Shown: positions 16,150 through 23,853 of the stretch, piece after piece
Position numbering within the stretch: the stretch's first letter is position 1
Layout of the letters: every line of letters begins with the position of its first letter
DNA from: Bacillota bacterium
GTDB taxonomy: Bacteria > Bacillota > Clostridia > Peptostreptococcales > Acidaminobacteraceae
Direction of reading: 5' to 3'
DNA: 24,824 nt
NCBI GenBank assembly: GCA_023443345.1
Contig: JAEZUZ010000061.1
Location: 1 to 24,824 of the forward strand
Program-made: the position numbers and the translations under genes
Notes under the pieces: generated by a model
Seen by the model: the letters and a program-made list of their open reading frames with translations, nothing else
Database searches by the model: none
Told to the model about the DNA's origin: nothing

Positions 16150-17938
16150 CTTTAAACTTTAACACAGATAGGAATGCCTGCTTAGGTACCTCTACGCTAC
16201 CAAACTGTCTCATTCTCTTTTTCCCTTCCTTCTGTTTCTCTAAAAGCTTTTTCTTTCTTGATATATCTCCACCATAGCACTTTGCAAGTACATCTTTTCT
16301 AAGTGCACGAACTGTCTCTCTAGCTATTATCTGATTGCCAATTGCTGCCTGAATTGGAATAGGAAATTGCTGTCTTGCTATCTCATCCTTTAGTCTATCG
16401 ACAATCATCCTTCCCCTTTGTGCAGCTTTTTCTTTATGAACAATAATACTAAATGCATCTATTTGTTCCTTATTTATTAATATATCCATCTTCACAAGAT
16501 CACTTGCTTGATATCCCTTAAATTTATAGTCAAAAGAGCCATATCCCCTAGTCTTAGATTTAAGAGCGTCAAAAAAATCATATATTATCTCATTTAATGG
16601 CATATCGTAACTTAGTTTAACTCTTCTCTCATCTATATACTGCATATCTAGGAAAACTCCCCTTCTATTTTGGCAGAGTTCCATAACATTACCAACATAT
16701 TCTGATGGAACGATGATTGTTGAGCTTACAATTGGTTCTCTAAATTCTGCTATTTCTGTCACATCTGGTAAATTTGTAGGATTTTGAATATGTAATAACT
16801 CACCCTTTTTATTTATAACTTCATATATTACAGATGGAGCAGTTGCTATAATTTCCTGATTGAACTCTCTCTCAAGTCTCTCTTGAATAATTTCTAAATG
16901 TAGAAGTCCTAAAAATCCACATCTAAATCCAAATCCTAGTGCCACTGATGTCTCTGGCTCAAAAGTTAGAGCAGCATCATTTAATTTGAGTTTTTCAAGT
17001 GAATCTCTGACCTCTTTATAATTTTCTCCCTCGCTTGGATATATTCCACAAAACACCATTGGAAGAGCTTCTTTATATCCAGGAAGAGCGTTTTCTGTTC
17101 TATTTTTAGTGTGTGTTACAGTATCTCCAACGCTAACTTCAGAAACCTGCTTTATACTTGCTGTAAAATATCCAACATCTCCAGCTTCTAAATGATCCTT
17201 TGCAAGCATATTTGGAGTAAATACTCCTACTTCAACTACCTCGTAACTATTTCCTGTTGACATAAGAAGTATTTGGTCATTTTTCTTAATTGTCCCATCA
17301 ATTACTCTAATCATCGCTACAGCTCCCTTATAAGAGTCGTAGAATGAGTCAAAAATCAATGCCTTTAATGGCTTTTTCTTATCACCAGTAGGCGCAGGAA
17401 TTTTATTTATTATAGCCTCAAATACATCTTCAATATTTAGACCAGATTTAGCACTAATTAGAGGTGCATCACTTGCATCAACTCCAATAATTTCTTCAAT
17501 TTCTTGCTTTATTTCATCGCTTCTGGCTGAAGGTAGATCTATCTTATTTATGACAGGTACAATCTCTAGTCCCTGCTCATCTGCAAGATACACATTAGCT
17601 ATTGTCTGAGCTTCAACTCCTTGAGAAGCATCAACAACAAGTAAAGCCCCCTCACAAGCAGCTAAGGATCTTGAAACTTCATAAGTAAAATCCACATGTC
17701 CTGGAGTATCAATTAAATTGAAAATATACTCCTTATTGTCCTTATCTTGGTAGACTAACCTTGAAGTCTGTAGTTTGATTGTTATTCCACGCTCTCTCTC
17801 AAGTTCCATGTTATCTAGAACTTGTTCCTTCATTTCTCTCTGAGTTAGAGCACCTGTTTTTTCGATTAGTCTATCAGCTAAAGTACTTTTTCCATGATCT
17901 ATATGGGCAATTATTGCAAAATTTCTTATTTGTTCCAT
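16142..17938 (-). CDS. lepA: Elongation factor 4 (back-translocase LepA)
   Basis: A 598-residue ribosomal GTPase of standard length. The G domain shows AHIDHGKSTL, switch II DTPGHVDF, NKIDLPSA and SAKSG. Domains II, III and V and the LepA-specific C-terminus follow (YGGDISRKKKLLEKQKEGKKRM, then GSVEVPKQAFLSVLK). The start has GGAGG seven bases upstream and a strong promoter. It acts on stalled or mistranslocated ribosomes. It is divergent from rpsT, a widely conserved arrangement. Confidence 0.98.
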   Translation of the reverse strand: MEQIRNFAIIAHIDHGKSTLADRLIEKTGALTQREMKEQVLDNMELERERGITIKLQTSRLVYQDKDNKEYIFNLIDTPGHVDFTYEVSRSLAACEGALLVVDASQGVEAQTIANVYLADEQGLEIVPVINKIDLPSARSDEIKQEIEEIIGVDASDAPLISAKSGLNIEDVFEAIINKIPAPTGDKKKPLKALIFDSFYDSYKGAVAMIRVIDGTIKKNDQILLMSTGNSYEVVEVGVFTPNMLAKDHLEAGDVGYFTASIKQVSEVSVGDTVTHTKNRTENALPGYKEALPMVFCGIYPSEGENYKEVRDSLEKLKLNDAALTFEPETSVALGFGFRCGFLGLLHLEIIQERLEREFNQEIIATAPSVIYEVINKKGELLHIQNPTNLPDVTEIAEFREPIVSSTIIVPSEYVGNVMELCQNRRGVFLDMQYIDERRVKLSYDMPLNEIIYDFFDALKSKTRGYGSFDYKFKGYQASDLVKMDILINKEQIDAFSIIVHKEKAAQRGRMIVDRLKDEIARQQFPIPIQAAIGNQIIARETVRALRKDVLAKCYGGDISRKKKLLEKQKEGKKRMRQFGSVEVPKQAFLSVLKFKDD

Positions 17939-17960
17939 CTATCCTCCAATTATCCTATTT

Positions 17961-17989
17961 ATTATACTTAAAAAAACAGATAGTATCAA
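17961..17989 (-). promoter_or_regulatory. Sigma-A promoter of lepA-hemW-ATPase
   Basis: TTGATA (17984-17989, 5 of 6), 17-base spacer, perfect TATAAT (17961-17966) on the minus strand; predicted start near 17954, about 16 bases before the lepA ATG. Confidence 0.85.
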
Positions 17990-18019
17990 TCTTTTAAGGA
18001 ATTAAACCTCATTTTTTCC

Positions 18020-18048
18020 TTGCATTGTTCAATGTTTTGTGATAGCAT
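18020..18048 (+). promoter_or_regulatory. Candidate promoter of rpsT
   Basis: TTGCAT (18020-18025, 4 of 6), 17-base spacer, TAGCAT (18043-18048, 4 of 6). The start would be near 18055, giving a leader of about 20 bases that contains AAGGAGG. It is the best match upstream of rpsT but not strong. Confidence 0.5.
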
Positions 18049-18075
18049 TTTAATGTATTAAAACAAGGAGGTAAT

Positions 18076-18339
18076 ATGGCTAATATTAAATCAGCTGAAA
18101 AGCGCATCAAAGTCATCAAAAGAAAGACTGAAGAAAATAAAGCACGCCGTACACGTGTTAAAACAGCCATCAAAAAGACTCTTGAAGCAGTACAATCTGG
18201 TGATAAAGATCAAGCTCAAAAGGCTTTTAAAGAAGCAGAGCAAGTTATCAGAAAGACAGCTTCAAAAGGTACATTGCATAAGAAAAATGCATCAAGAAAA
18301 GTATCTCGTCTGCGCAATGCTCTAAATAAGATGGAGTAA
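18076..18339 (+). CDS. rpsT: 30S ribosomal protein S20
   Basis: An 87-residue basic protein of the usual length. The N-terminus MANIKSAEKRIKVIKRK and the conserved HKKNASRKVSRL near the C-terminus are diagnostic. AAGGAGG sits 5 bases before the ATG. It forms a single-gene unit on the plus strand between its own promoter and terminator, divergent from lepA and convergent with holA, the classic Firmicutes order holA / rpsT / lepA. Confidence 0.98.
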   Translation: MANIKSAEKRIKVIKRKTEENKARRTRVKTAIKKTLEAVQSGDKDQAQKAFKEAEQVIRKTASKGTLHKKNASRKVSRLRNALNKME

Positions 18340-18366
18340 CTCCTTGTTCACCCTCTTAAAACAATA

Positions 18367-18394
18367 GCGATTAGTATAACTAATCGCTTTTTTT
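18367..18394 (+). terminator. Intrinsic terminator of rpsT
   Basis: A perfect 8-base-pair stem GCGATTAG/CTAATCGC (18367-18374, 18380-18387) with a 5-base loop is followed by seven Ts. On the minus strand the hairpin follows holA but is trailed only by TATTGTTTT, so termination of the holA transcript is less certain. Confidence 0.92.
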
Positions 18395-18403
18395 ATTTAG
18401 ATA

Positions 18404-19369
18404 TTATATTGTAAGTTTTAAAAGAACAGATTCTACAACCCCATCTATATCACTAGGGTATTTCCTGCTATCACTAGTTGCTTTTAAAAGTTCTTCTTGC
18501 ATCTGAATCAATTCATCTAAACTAAAGTTGAATGTCTGAGAAATCAACTTCTCTACTCTATAGTCACTCTGAGCTCCTATAAATTCCTTAATCTTAGAAT
18601 TTCCTATTCCAGAGTCTGTCAAAATTTTTACAACCTGTAATTCATAAATAGCCAAAATTAATTGGGATAGCTGTTTATTTAAATCATCTGCCTGCTCATA
18701 AAATTTATATAGCATTCTAAAGCTATCTTTCTTTTTATTTTCAAGTAGCCTATTTTGTAATTCAAATGTAGAGTAGATAAATAAATCTTGAAAATACCTA
18801 TCTATATCTGACTTAGTGATAGTATTTCCCTTTGAAAATATTTTTATGAGTTCATGATATACGTTATATAGAGTTATATTGCTTTTGTATTTTAAATATC
18901 CACTGGCATCGATCAAATATGTTAGCATGCTATTTTCTATTTCTCTATTATGTTCTTTAAATATAGATTTTACTAAATCTTTTAATTCTTCTCTATTTAA
19001 TCTTGTAATATTTAAAGTCTGCACTTTTTTAGAGATAGATTTATATGCACCTTTTTTTCTATCAACTATAAATAAAATTCTATTGTTATCTAGATATAGT
19101 TCTTCAAATTTAAATTCATTTTCTTTCCAAAATGATATCTCACTTATTATATATAATTTAGGCTCATTAAATATATCTATTGTATCTAGCTCCATAACTA
19201 AATCTCTAAATTCAAAATCCCTAGCACTATATCTGATAATTCTAAGCCCGTGTTTTTTAGAAATATTATCTACAAGTCTATCAAATAGAAATTTCTCCTC
19301 TATTTCAACTAAGAGCATACTTGGTTCACTATTAACTTTTTCCAATTTTTCAAAATCGCTTATCTTCAT
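18404..19369 (-). CDS. holA: DNA polymerase III subunit delta
   Basis: A 321-residue clamp-loader subunit, slightly shorter than the usual 330-345. The N-terminal AAA+-like fold is degenerate, with no Walker A, as is normal for delta. EPSMLLVEIEEKFLFDRLVD corresponds to the loader N-terminus and FNEPKLYIISEISFW to the second strand region. The C-terminal collar domain ends with SRKYPSDIDGVVESVLLKLTI. Overall identity is low, but position between comEC and rpsT is the strongest support. The ribosome-binding site is weak (GAG 2 bases from the ATG). It lies 27 bases after comEC. Confidence 0.88.
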   Translation of the reverse strand: MKISDFEKLEKVNSEPSMLLVEIEEKFLFDRLVDNISKKHGLRIIRYSARDFEFRDLVMELDTIDIFNEPKLYIISEISFWKENEFKFEELYLDNNRILFIVDRKKGAYKSISKKVQTLNITRLNREELKDLVKSIFKEHNREIENSMLTYLIDASGYLKYKSNITLYNVYHELIKIFSKGNTITKSDIDRYFQDLFIYSTFELQNRLLENKKKDSFRMLYKFYEQADDLNKQLSQLILAIYELQVVKILTDSGIGNSKIKEFIGAQSDYRVEKLISQTFNFSLDELIQMQEELLKATSDSRKYPSDIDGVVESVLLKLTI

Positions 19370-19396
19370 ATCTCAATTATATAATATTTTCTAACT

Positions 19397-21373
19397 TTAT
19401 TTAAATCTAATACTCTTTTTAGTAAATATGATATTTGAATCATAAAATGTTTCAAAATATTTTATTGAATGCCTATTTAAGAATTCAATTAATTTTTGTG
19501 ATGGATGTCCATAATTATTTCTTCCATATGAAATTATTACATAACCCTGACCTCTCCTTTTTAAATCTCTAAAACTCAGACTATATTTAGAGCCGTGGTG
19601 AGGATACATAAAAATTTGTGTTAAATCAAACTCCATTAGGTGAGAGTTATCAATATCTCCTGTCATAAGTATCGTCCTATCTTGAACTTTAGTGCTTATG
19701 ACCATTGATTTTTTATTCATGGACTTTCCGATTTTATGTGGATGAACAACCTTTAAATTTACATCATCTAACCAAACATTATCTCCACTTTTCAAATAAA
19801 AAGATTTATGCCCTACAAATGGATGAGAAGTATACAATTTATCATATCTTAAATAGTCAACCATTGCACTGTGATCATCATCTAGATGTGATAGGAATAT
19901 TGCATCTAGCTTGGAAACTCCCATCCTCCTTAAATACTTAAGTATACTCTTTCTGTTTCCTGTATCATAGAGAATCTTTTTTCCAGTTTCTGTTATTATG
20001 AGCTGGCTATTGCCCTGTCCAACATTTATTATATGTATTGACCCTCTTAGTGACTGTGCATAGAAAATCTGGGATAGCATTATAAGAGAAATTATAATAA
20101 GAGATGCCTTTTTTAAGTTTATATTTAATTGAAGTTCTTCTAGATGCAGTAAAAATACAACACCAAGTATATATATAGATAGACTAACTGTATTAAATGA
20201 CAAGATTACAAGTTTTAACTGAGGAATTTTGTATACTGCATTTATAAGAAATTCTACAAAAACAAATACTTTATTTAAAAATATTGCAACAGGAAAGACA
20301 AATAATGAAATATATAAAAATAAAATCATATTTGAAAGTATGTAACTTATAAAAATGGAAAAAATAAATAGGACTACTGAATACTCAAATCCCTGCATGC
20401 TTAAAAATGGTATCAAAAAAATATATAGCATTAGTATGCTGTTATTTTTAAAACTTCTAATAGAGAGATATCCAACCATACCCATCATAAAAGAAAGTGA
20501 AATTACAGAGTAAGGATTAATAAGCATTATTATAATTGTACAAATACCAGCTACATCGAAATGATTCAGGCTTATCTTTTTATAAAAAAATATGATCTCA
20601 ATAATTACTACAATCATTGCTCTTAGAGAGCTTACATGAAAATTTGTCATATAACATATCATAAAAAGTAAAAGTAATATAAATATATCTGAAATAAAAT
20701 TTGGTATTCTAAAAAAATAAAATATCTTTCTTATATTTCTTTCAATAAGCCTTACGTGAAACCCAGATAAAACAAATATATGCATTATACCAACTAGTCC
20801 TAAAAGCTCATTTGTATCTCTATCTATAAATTCTCTGCTTCCAAATAAAATTGCATATACAAGATCTCTATTTTTATAATTCTTCAGTCTATCATAAAAA
20901 TAATCCTTTAATTTATCTCTTACACTTGCCCTTAAATCTTTAACTTTTTCTAAATTAAAATCATATGCTTCTGCGATAATACCATTTGACTTATAATAAA
21001 ATTCATTTATGAAGTATCCATCTGCTCTGATATTTCTATGCTTTTTTGCCTTGAAGCTTCCAGAATATATTCCATTTTTTAAAGCTCTTGAATTTAGCAT
21101 AAAATACTTTCCAGAACTCTCTATTACCTTTAAATATTTTATTGAACTATGATTTTTTACTTCAAAAGTTCCGCTATAATTACTACTTGGCTCAAAACTA
21201 TACATTCTAAAAAATAGTAAAAATAATAAAATAATCACAATATATTTTGACTTTATATCACTAAATAAAAAGATTCCTAATAGAAAAGGAGTTAGCCATA
21301 AACTAACTCCCTTAATAGTCAAAATTATAAATATAAAATAAAGTCCTATAGAAAAATACCTTCTCTTAAGCAT
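19397..21373 (-). CDS. comEC: DNA internalization-related competence protein ComEC
   Basis: A 658-residue polytopic membrane protein, shorter than the 700-800 of many homologues but with all parts. N-terminal helices and an OB-like outside segment come first. The competence domain has VYAILFGSREFID and MHIFVLSGFHVRLI, followed by many helices (about 225-415). The C-terminal metallo-beta-lactamase-like domain shows NVGQGNSQLI, the metal motif SHLDDDHSAMV, MTGDID and YPHHGSKYS. In known systems it forms the channel for single-stranded DNA uptake. It overlaps the preceding gene by 8 bases and has no clear ribosome-binding site, implying coupling. No other competence genes are in the window. Confidence 0.93.
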   Translation of the reverse strand: MLKRRYFSIGLYFIFIILTIKGVSLWLTPFLLGIFLFSDIKSKYIVIILLFLLFFRMYSFEPSSNYSGTFEVKNHSSIKYLKVIESSGKYFMLNSRALKNGIYSGSFKAKKHRNIRADGYFINEFYYKSNGIIAEAYDFNLEKVKDLRASVRDKLKDYFYDRLKNYKNRDLVYAILFGSREFIDRDTNELLGLVGIMHIFVLSGFHVRLIERNIRKIFYFFRIPNFISDIFILLLLFMICYMTNFHVSSLRAMIVVIIEIIFFYKKISLNHFDVAGICTIIIMLINPYSVISLSFMMGMVGYLSIRSFKNNSILMLYIFLIPFLSMQGFEYSVVLFIFSIFISYILSNMILFLYISLFVFPVAIFLNKVFVFVEFLINAVYKIPQLKLVILSFNTVSLSIYILGVVFLLHLEELQLNINLKKASLIIISLIMLSQIFYAQSLRGSIHIINVGQGNSQLIITETGKKILYDTGNRKSILKYLRRMGVSKLDAIFLSHLDDDHSAMVDYLRYDKLYTSHPFVGHKSFYLKSGDNVWLDDVNLKVVHPHKIGKSMNKKSMVISTKVQDRTILMTGDIDNSHLMEFDLTQIFMYPHHGSKYSLSFRDLKRRGQGYVIISYGRNNYGHPSQKLIEFLNRHSIKYFETFYDSNIIFTKKSIRFK

Positions 21374-22556
21374 CTAATTCAGTGTAAGTTACAAAATATG
21401 CCTTGCTGCTAGGATCTTGATATATATAATAGAATTTTCCATCATTTATCAGATAATTAGATACTTCCCCAGCTAGCTGATAGTCGTAACTCTTTCCTTT
21501 ATATAACAGTCTAAGATGATTAGATCCAATTAAATATATCCTACCATCTTCAACCATTATATCACTGAAGTCCCCAGCATATTCCCTGACTTCCTCAGAT
21601 GTTCCTAAATAAAATCTATCGTTGCATATTATAGCAAATACATCATCAAAAATTTTTAGCTCTCTAATTCCAACTAATTCATTAGATATCTTTAGCTCGT
21701 TTACTTCTTCCTTTGTTCTATCAAAAAGAGAAAGATTTAGAACTTGTTGATTGGAAATATTTACAATGAAATTATCTTTAAAATATTTAGGTAATCCATT
21801 TGAGCTAGGTTCTCTAAATTTAAGTGACTTAGATTCCTTAGTTTCTATATTGTACTCTATGATTTCTTTAGTATTTGAATCAAATTCTGATATAAGTATC
21901 AGAGGATTATTTTGATCCACATCTGCTAAATATCCCTTTTTTGTACCAATATTTTGAATCAAATAAGTATCATATATATCTATTACATTTCTCTTGATAT
22001 CTTCTAAGATGTAATTCTTTCCTTTATTAAAGGTCTTTATATTATCTATACTTATTTTATTTTCTTGATTGGAATACTTATTAACCTCTGACAACTTATT
22101 ATCTAAAATATTGTAGATAGAGTATCCATCTGAAGTTTTAAAGATTATAGAATTTTTTTCAACTTTATAATCTTCTATATCTGAGATTATTTTTATAGGA
22201 TTATTTTGAAATCTGAAAGCTTCTCTGTTTTTTATAAATATTACATCTTCGCGATCTCTTGCTAATACAAGTTGATAACTTGGATCTTCTGTAAATCTTG
22301 CATTAGAAAAATCTATTTTTTTAATATTTCCATTAAAAACTGTGAAAACTTCAGAATTGTAATATCCTAATTTTGTACCAGGCTCAATTGTTAAACGCTT
22401 TTTTTCTTCAATCATTTTGGCAGTATATTTTTCTTGATTATAATTTAAAGTCTCTACACTATTATCCAACTTTGGCGGAAATAATATATATGCTAGGACA
22501 ATTATAATCACGACAGATACCACAGAAATAATTGCTATCTTGGTACTTTTATCCAT
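21366..22556 (-). CDS. Membrane-anchored protein of unknown function
   Basis: Not recognised. The 396-residue product has one N-terminal membrane helix (about residues 7-27, IAIISVVSVVIIIVLAYILF) with lysines on the inner side and no lipobox cysteine. It therefore predicts a short cytoplasmic tail and a roughly 365-residue outside domain. That domain is rich in beta-type alternating segments such as GRIYLIGSNHLRLLYKGKSYDY and DGKFYYIYQDPSSKAYFVTYT, spaced in a way that suggests a beta-propeller-like fold; this is inference. It starts 3 bases after the rplT stop, lacks a clear ribosome-binding site, and overlaps comEC by 8 bases. That points to translational coupling in a transcript led by infC. 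A surface or envelope role, perhaps linked to DNA uptake, is speculative. Confidence 0.8.
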   Translation of the reverse strand: MDKSTKIAIISVVSVVIIIVLAYILFPPKLDNSVETLNYNQEKYTAKMIEEKKRLTIEPGTKLGYYNSEVFTVFNGNIKKIDFSNARFTEDPSYQLVLARDREDVIFIKNREAFRFQNNPIKIISDIEDYKVEKNSIIFKTSDGYSIYNILDNKLSEVNKYSNQENKISIDNIKTFNKGKNYILEDIKRNVIDIYDTYLIQNIGTKKGYLADVDQNNPLILISEFDSNTKEIIEYNIETKESKSLKFREPSSNGLPKYFKDNFIVNISNQQVLNLSLFDRTKEEVNELKISNELVGIRELKIFDDVFAIICNDRFYLGTSEEVREYAGDFSDIMVEDGRIYLIGSNHLRLLYKGKSYDYQLAGEVSNYLINDGKFYYIYQDPSSKAYFVTYTELDA

Positions 22557-22559
22557 ATA

Positions 22560-22916
22560 TTACTTTAATTCAGCTTTTGCCTTTTCTACTAGAGATTCAA
22601 AAGCCTTGATGTCATTTACTGCTAAATCAGCTAAAACTTTTCTATTTAGCTCAATTCCAGCTTTCTTTAGACCATGCATAAATTGGCTATATGATAGACC
22701 AAACATTCTTGAACCAGCATTGATTCTTGTAATCCAAAGTTTTCTGAAATCTCTTCTTCTTAATTTTCTTCCTACAAATTGGCTTCTTAGAGAACGTAGT
22801 ACTGCAGGATTTGCTGCTTTAAATACTTTGCTCTTTTGTCCATAAAAGCCCTTTGCTAATTTTAAAATCTTTTTATGTCTTTTCTTTGTATTGACTGCTC
22901 TTTTTATTCTTGCCAT
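22560..22916 (-). CDS. rplT: 50S ribosomal protein L20
   Basis: A 118-residue basic protein of standard length: MARIKRAVNTKKRHKKILK at the N-terminus, then FYGQKSKVFKAANPAV, RRRDFRKLWITRINA and NRKVLADLA. It binds 23S rRNA early in 50S assembly and in Firmicutes represses its own operon through the infC leader. AAGGAG is placed 5 bases before the ATG. It is third in infC-rpmI-rplT. Confidence 0.98.
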   Translation of the reverse strand: MARIKRAVNTKKRHKKILKLAKGFYGQKSKVFKAANPAVLRSLRSQFVGRKLRRRDFRKLWITRINAGSRMFGLSYSQFMHGLKKAGIELNRKVLADLAVNDIKAFESLVEKAKAELK

Positions 22917-22926
22917 GGTTTACTCC

Positions 22927-23124
22927 TTATAAATATGGGACTGCTTTCTCTATACGTTTTTGATCACCCTTAGATACTAGTGCTGCTTTACGTAGTTGAC
23001 GTTTGCTCTTAGCACTCATTTTACCTAATTTATGTCTCATAAACCCTTGTTTTCTCTTCATTTTGCCGCTTGCAGTCATTTTGACTCTTTTAGCAATACT
23101 TTTTCTTGTCTTCATCTTTGTCAT
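22927..23124 (-). CDS. rpmI: 50S ribosomal protein L35
   Basis: A 65-residue product starting MTKMKTRKSIAKRVK, the usual L35 N-terminus and length. The frame extends to an ATG at 23148, but AGGAG (23132-23136) six bases upstream of 23124 and the family's length show that the shorter start is right. GFMRHKLGKMSAKSKRQLRK is typical. It lies 4 bases after the infC stop and 10 before rplT. Confidence 0.97.
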   Translation of the reverse strand: MTKMKTRKSIAKRVKMTASGKMKRKQGFMRHKLGKMSAKSKRQLRKAALVSKGDQKRIEKAVPYL

Positions 23125-23128
23125 ATAT

Positions 23129-23641
23129 TTACTCCTTTTTAGGTGCATAATAAGCTACTAAAGATCGCCCTTCTAATTTAGCTGGCGACTCCAAAGTACC
23201 AACATCTTTAATCAATTCATTAAAGGCATCCATGCTTTGGTATCCCAACTCTTTCCTTCCAAGTTGTCTTCCCTTGTACTTAAGAGTGACTTTAACTCTA
23301 TCACCTGCTTTTAAGAACTTAATTGCATGTCTAGCCTTAGTTTGCAAATCGTGTTCTTCAATACTGACAGAAAGTCGCAATTCCTTAACTTGAATTGTCT
23401 TTTGCTTTCTCTTTTGCTCTTTTTCCTGTTTCTTCTGTTCATAGCGAAACTTGCTATAATCCATAATTTTACAAACTGGCGGATTAGCATTTGGTGCAAT
23501 CATAACTAAATCTAGTTTAGCTAGTATTGCCTGATTATTTGCTGTTTCAGCACTAACTATTCCTATTTGTTTGCCTTCAGGACTAATCAATCTTACTTTT
23601 TCTGCACGTATCTGTTCATTGATTAGTGTATCTTTAATCAC
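23129..23641 (-). CDS. infC: Translation initiation factor IF-3
   Basis: A 170-residue IF-3 with both domains: N-terminal LINEQIRAEKVRLISPEGKQIGI, APNANPPVCKIMDYSKFRYEQ, the linker helix, then IKFLKAGDRVKVTLKYKGRQ. It prevents premature subunit joining and checks the start codon. No ATG is available. The first codons are GTG (23639-23641) then ATT (23636-23638). GGAGG (23645-23649) is only 3 bases from GTG but 6 from ATT, and starting at ATT gives the expected xKDxxLINE beginning. ATT would be the rare start known for infC in other bacteria, where IF-3 limits its own translation. Coordinates given use GTG; I slightly favour ATT. Confidence 0.95.
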   Translation of the reverse strand: MIKDTLINEQIRAEKVRLISPEGKQIGIVSAETANNQAILAKLDLVMIAPNANPPVCKIMDYSKFRYEQKKQEKEQKRKQKTIQVKELRLSVSIEEHDLQTKARHAIKFLKAGDRVKVTLKYKGRQLGRKELGYQSMDAFNELIKDVGTLESPAKLEGRSLVAYYAPKKE

Positions 23642-23661
23642 ACACCTCCAAAATTATTAAT

Positions 23662-23688
23662 AAAAAAGTGGACGTTAAAAGCCCACTT
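23662..23688 (-). terminator. Attenuator terminator in the infC leader
   Basis: On the minus strand AAGTGGGC (23681-23688) pairs with GTCCACTT (23666-23673) through 8 base pairs including one G-U, with a 7-base loop, then a six-T run (23662-23667). It stands between the infC promoter and gene, so it can abort transcription. Confidence 0.85.
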
Positions 23689-23756
23689 CATCTTTTTTCT
23701 ATTAACCTAAGTCATCTATATGACTTGGTGAGAAGAGAGCTTCTACTTTATTCGAC
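23662..23756 (-). ncRNA. L20-type ribosomal protein leader of infC-rpmI-rplT
   Basis: The roughly 115-base 5' leader contains a small hairpin (AGAAG/CTTCT), then a stem AAGTCAT/ATGACTT (23720-23726 and 23709-23715, 4-base loop) extended by ACC/GGT past a bulged A, and finally the terminator. Position before infC-rpmI-rplT and the terminator match the Firmicutes L20 leader family, in which L20 binding favours termination. The CTCAC just before the stem could pair with GTGGG of the terminator as an antiterminator; this is inference. Confidence 0.8.
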
Positions 23757-23762
23757 TATTAG

Positions 23763-23791
23763 AGTTTATCAGATGATTTTATATTTGTCAA
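23763..23791 (-). promoter_or_regulatory. Sigma-A promoter of the infC operon
   Basis: Perfect TTGACA (23786-23791), 17-base spacer, TAAACT (23763-23768, 4 of 6) on the minus strand. The start near 23756 gives a leader of about 115 bases. Confidence 0.85.
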
Positions 23792-23806
23792 ATGTTTAAT
23801 GTAAAA

Positions 23807-23835
23807 TTGACAACAAAGATTAGTTAACATATAAT
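23807..23835 (+). promoter_or_regulatory. Perfect-consensus promoter of the ASADH-like gene
   Basis: TTGACA (23807-23812), exactly 17 bases, TATAAT (23830-23835): both hexamers and spacing are ideal. The expected start near 23842 leaves only about 12 bases of leader, just enough for GGAGG (23844-23848). Confidence 0.9.
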
Positions 23836-23853
23836 TGCCATATGGAGGAATTA

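Noticed and set aside
23125..23148. Longer rpmI start at 23148
   Set aside because: It overlaps infC and contains the ribosome-binding site; L35 proteins normally start at the MxKMKTRKS position.
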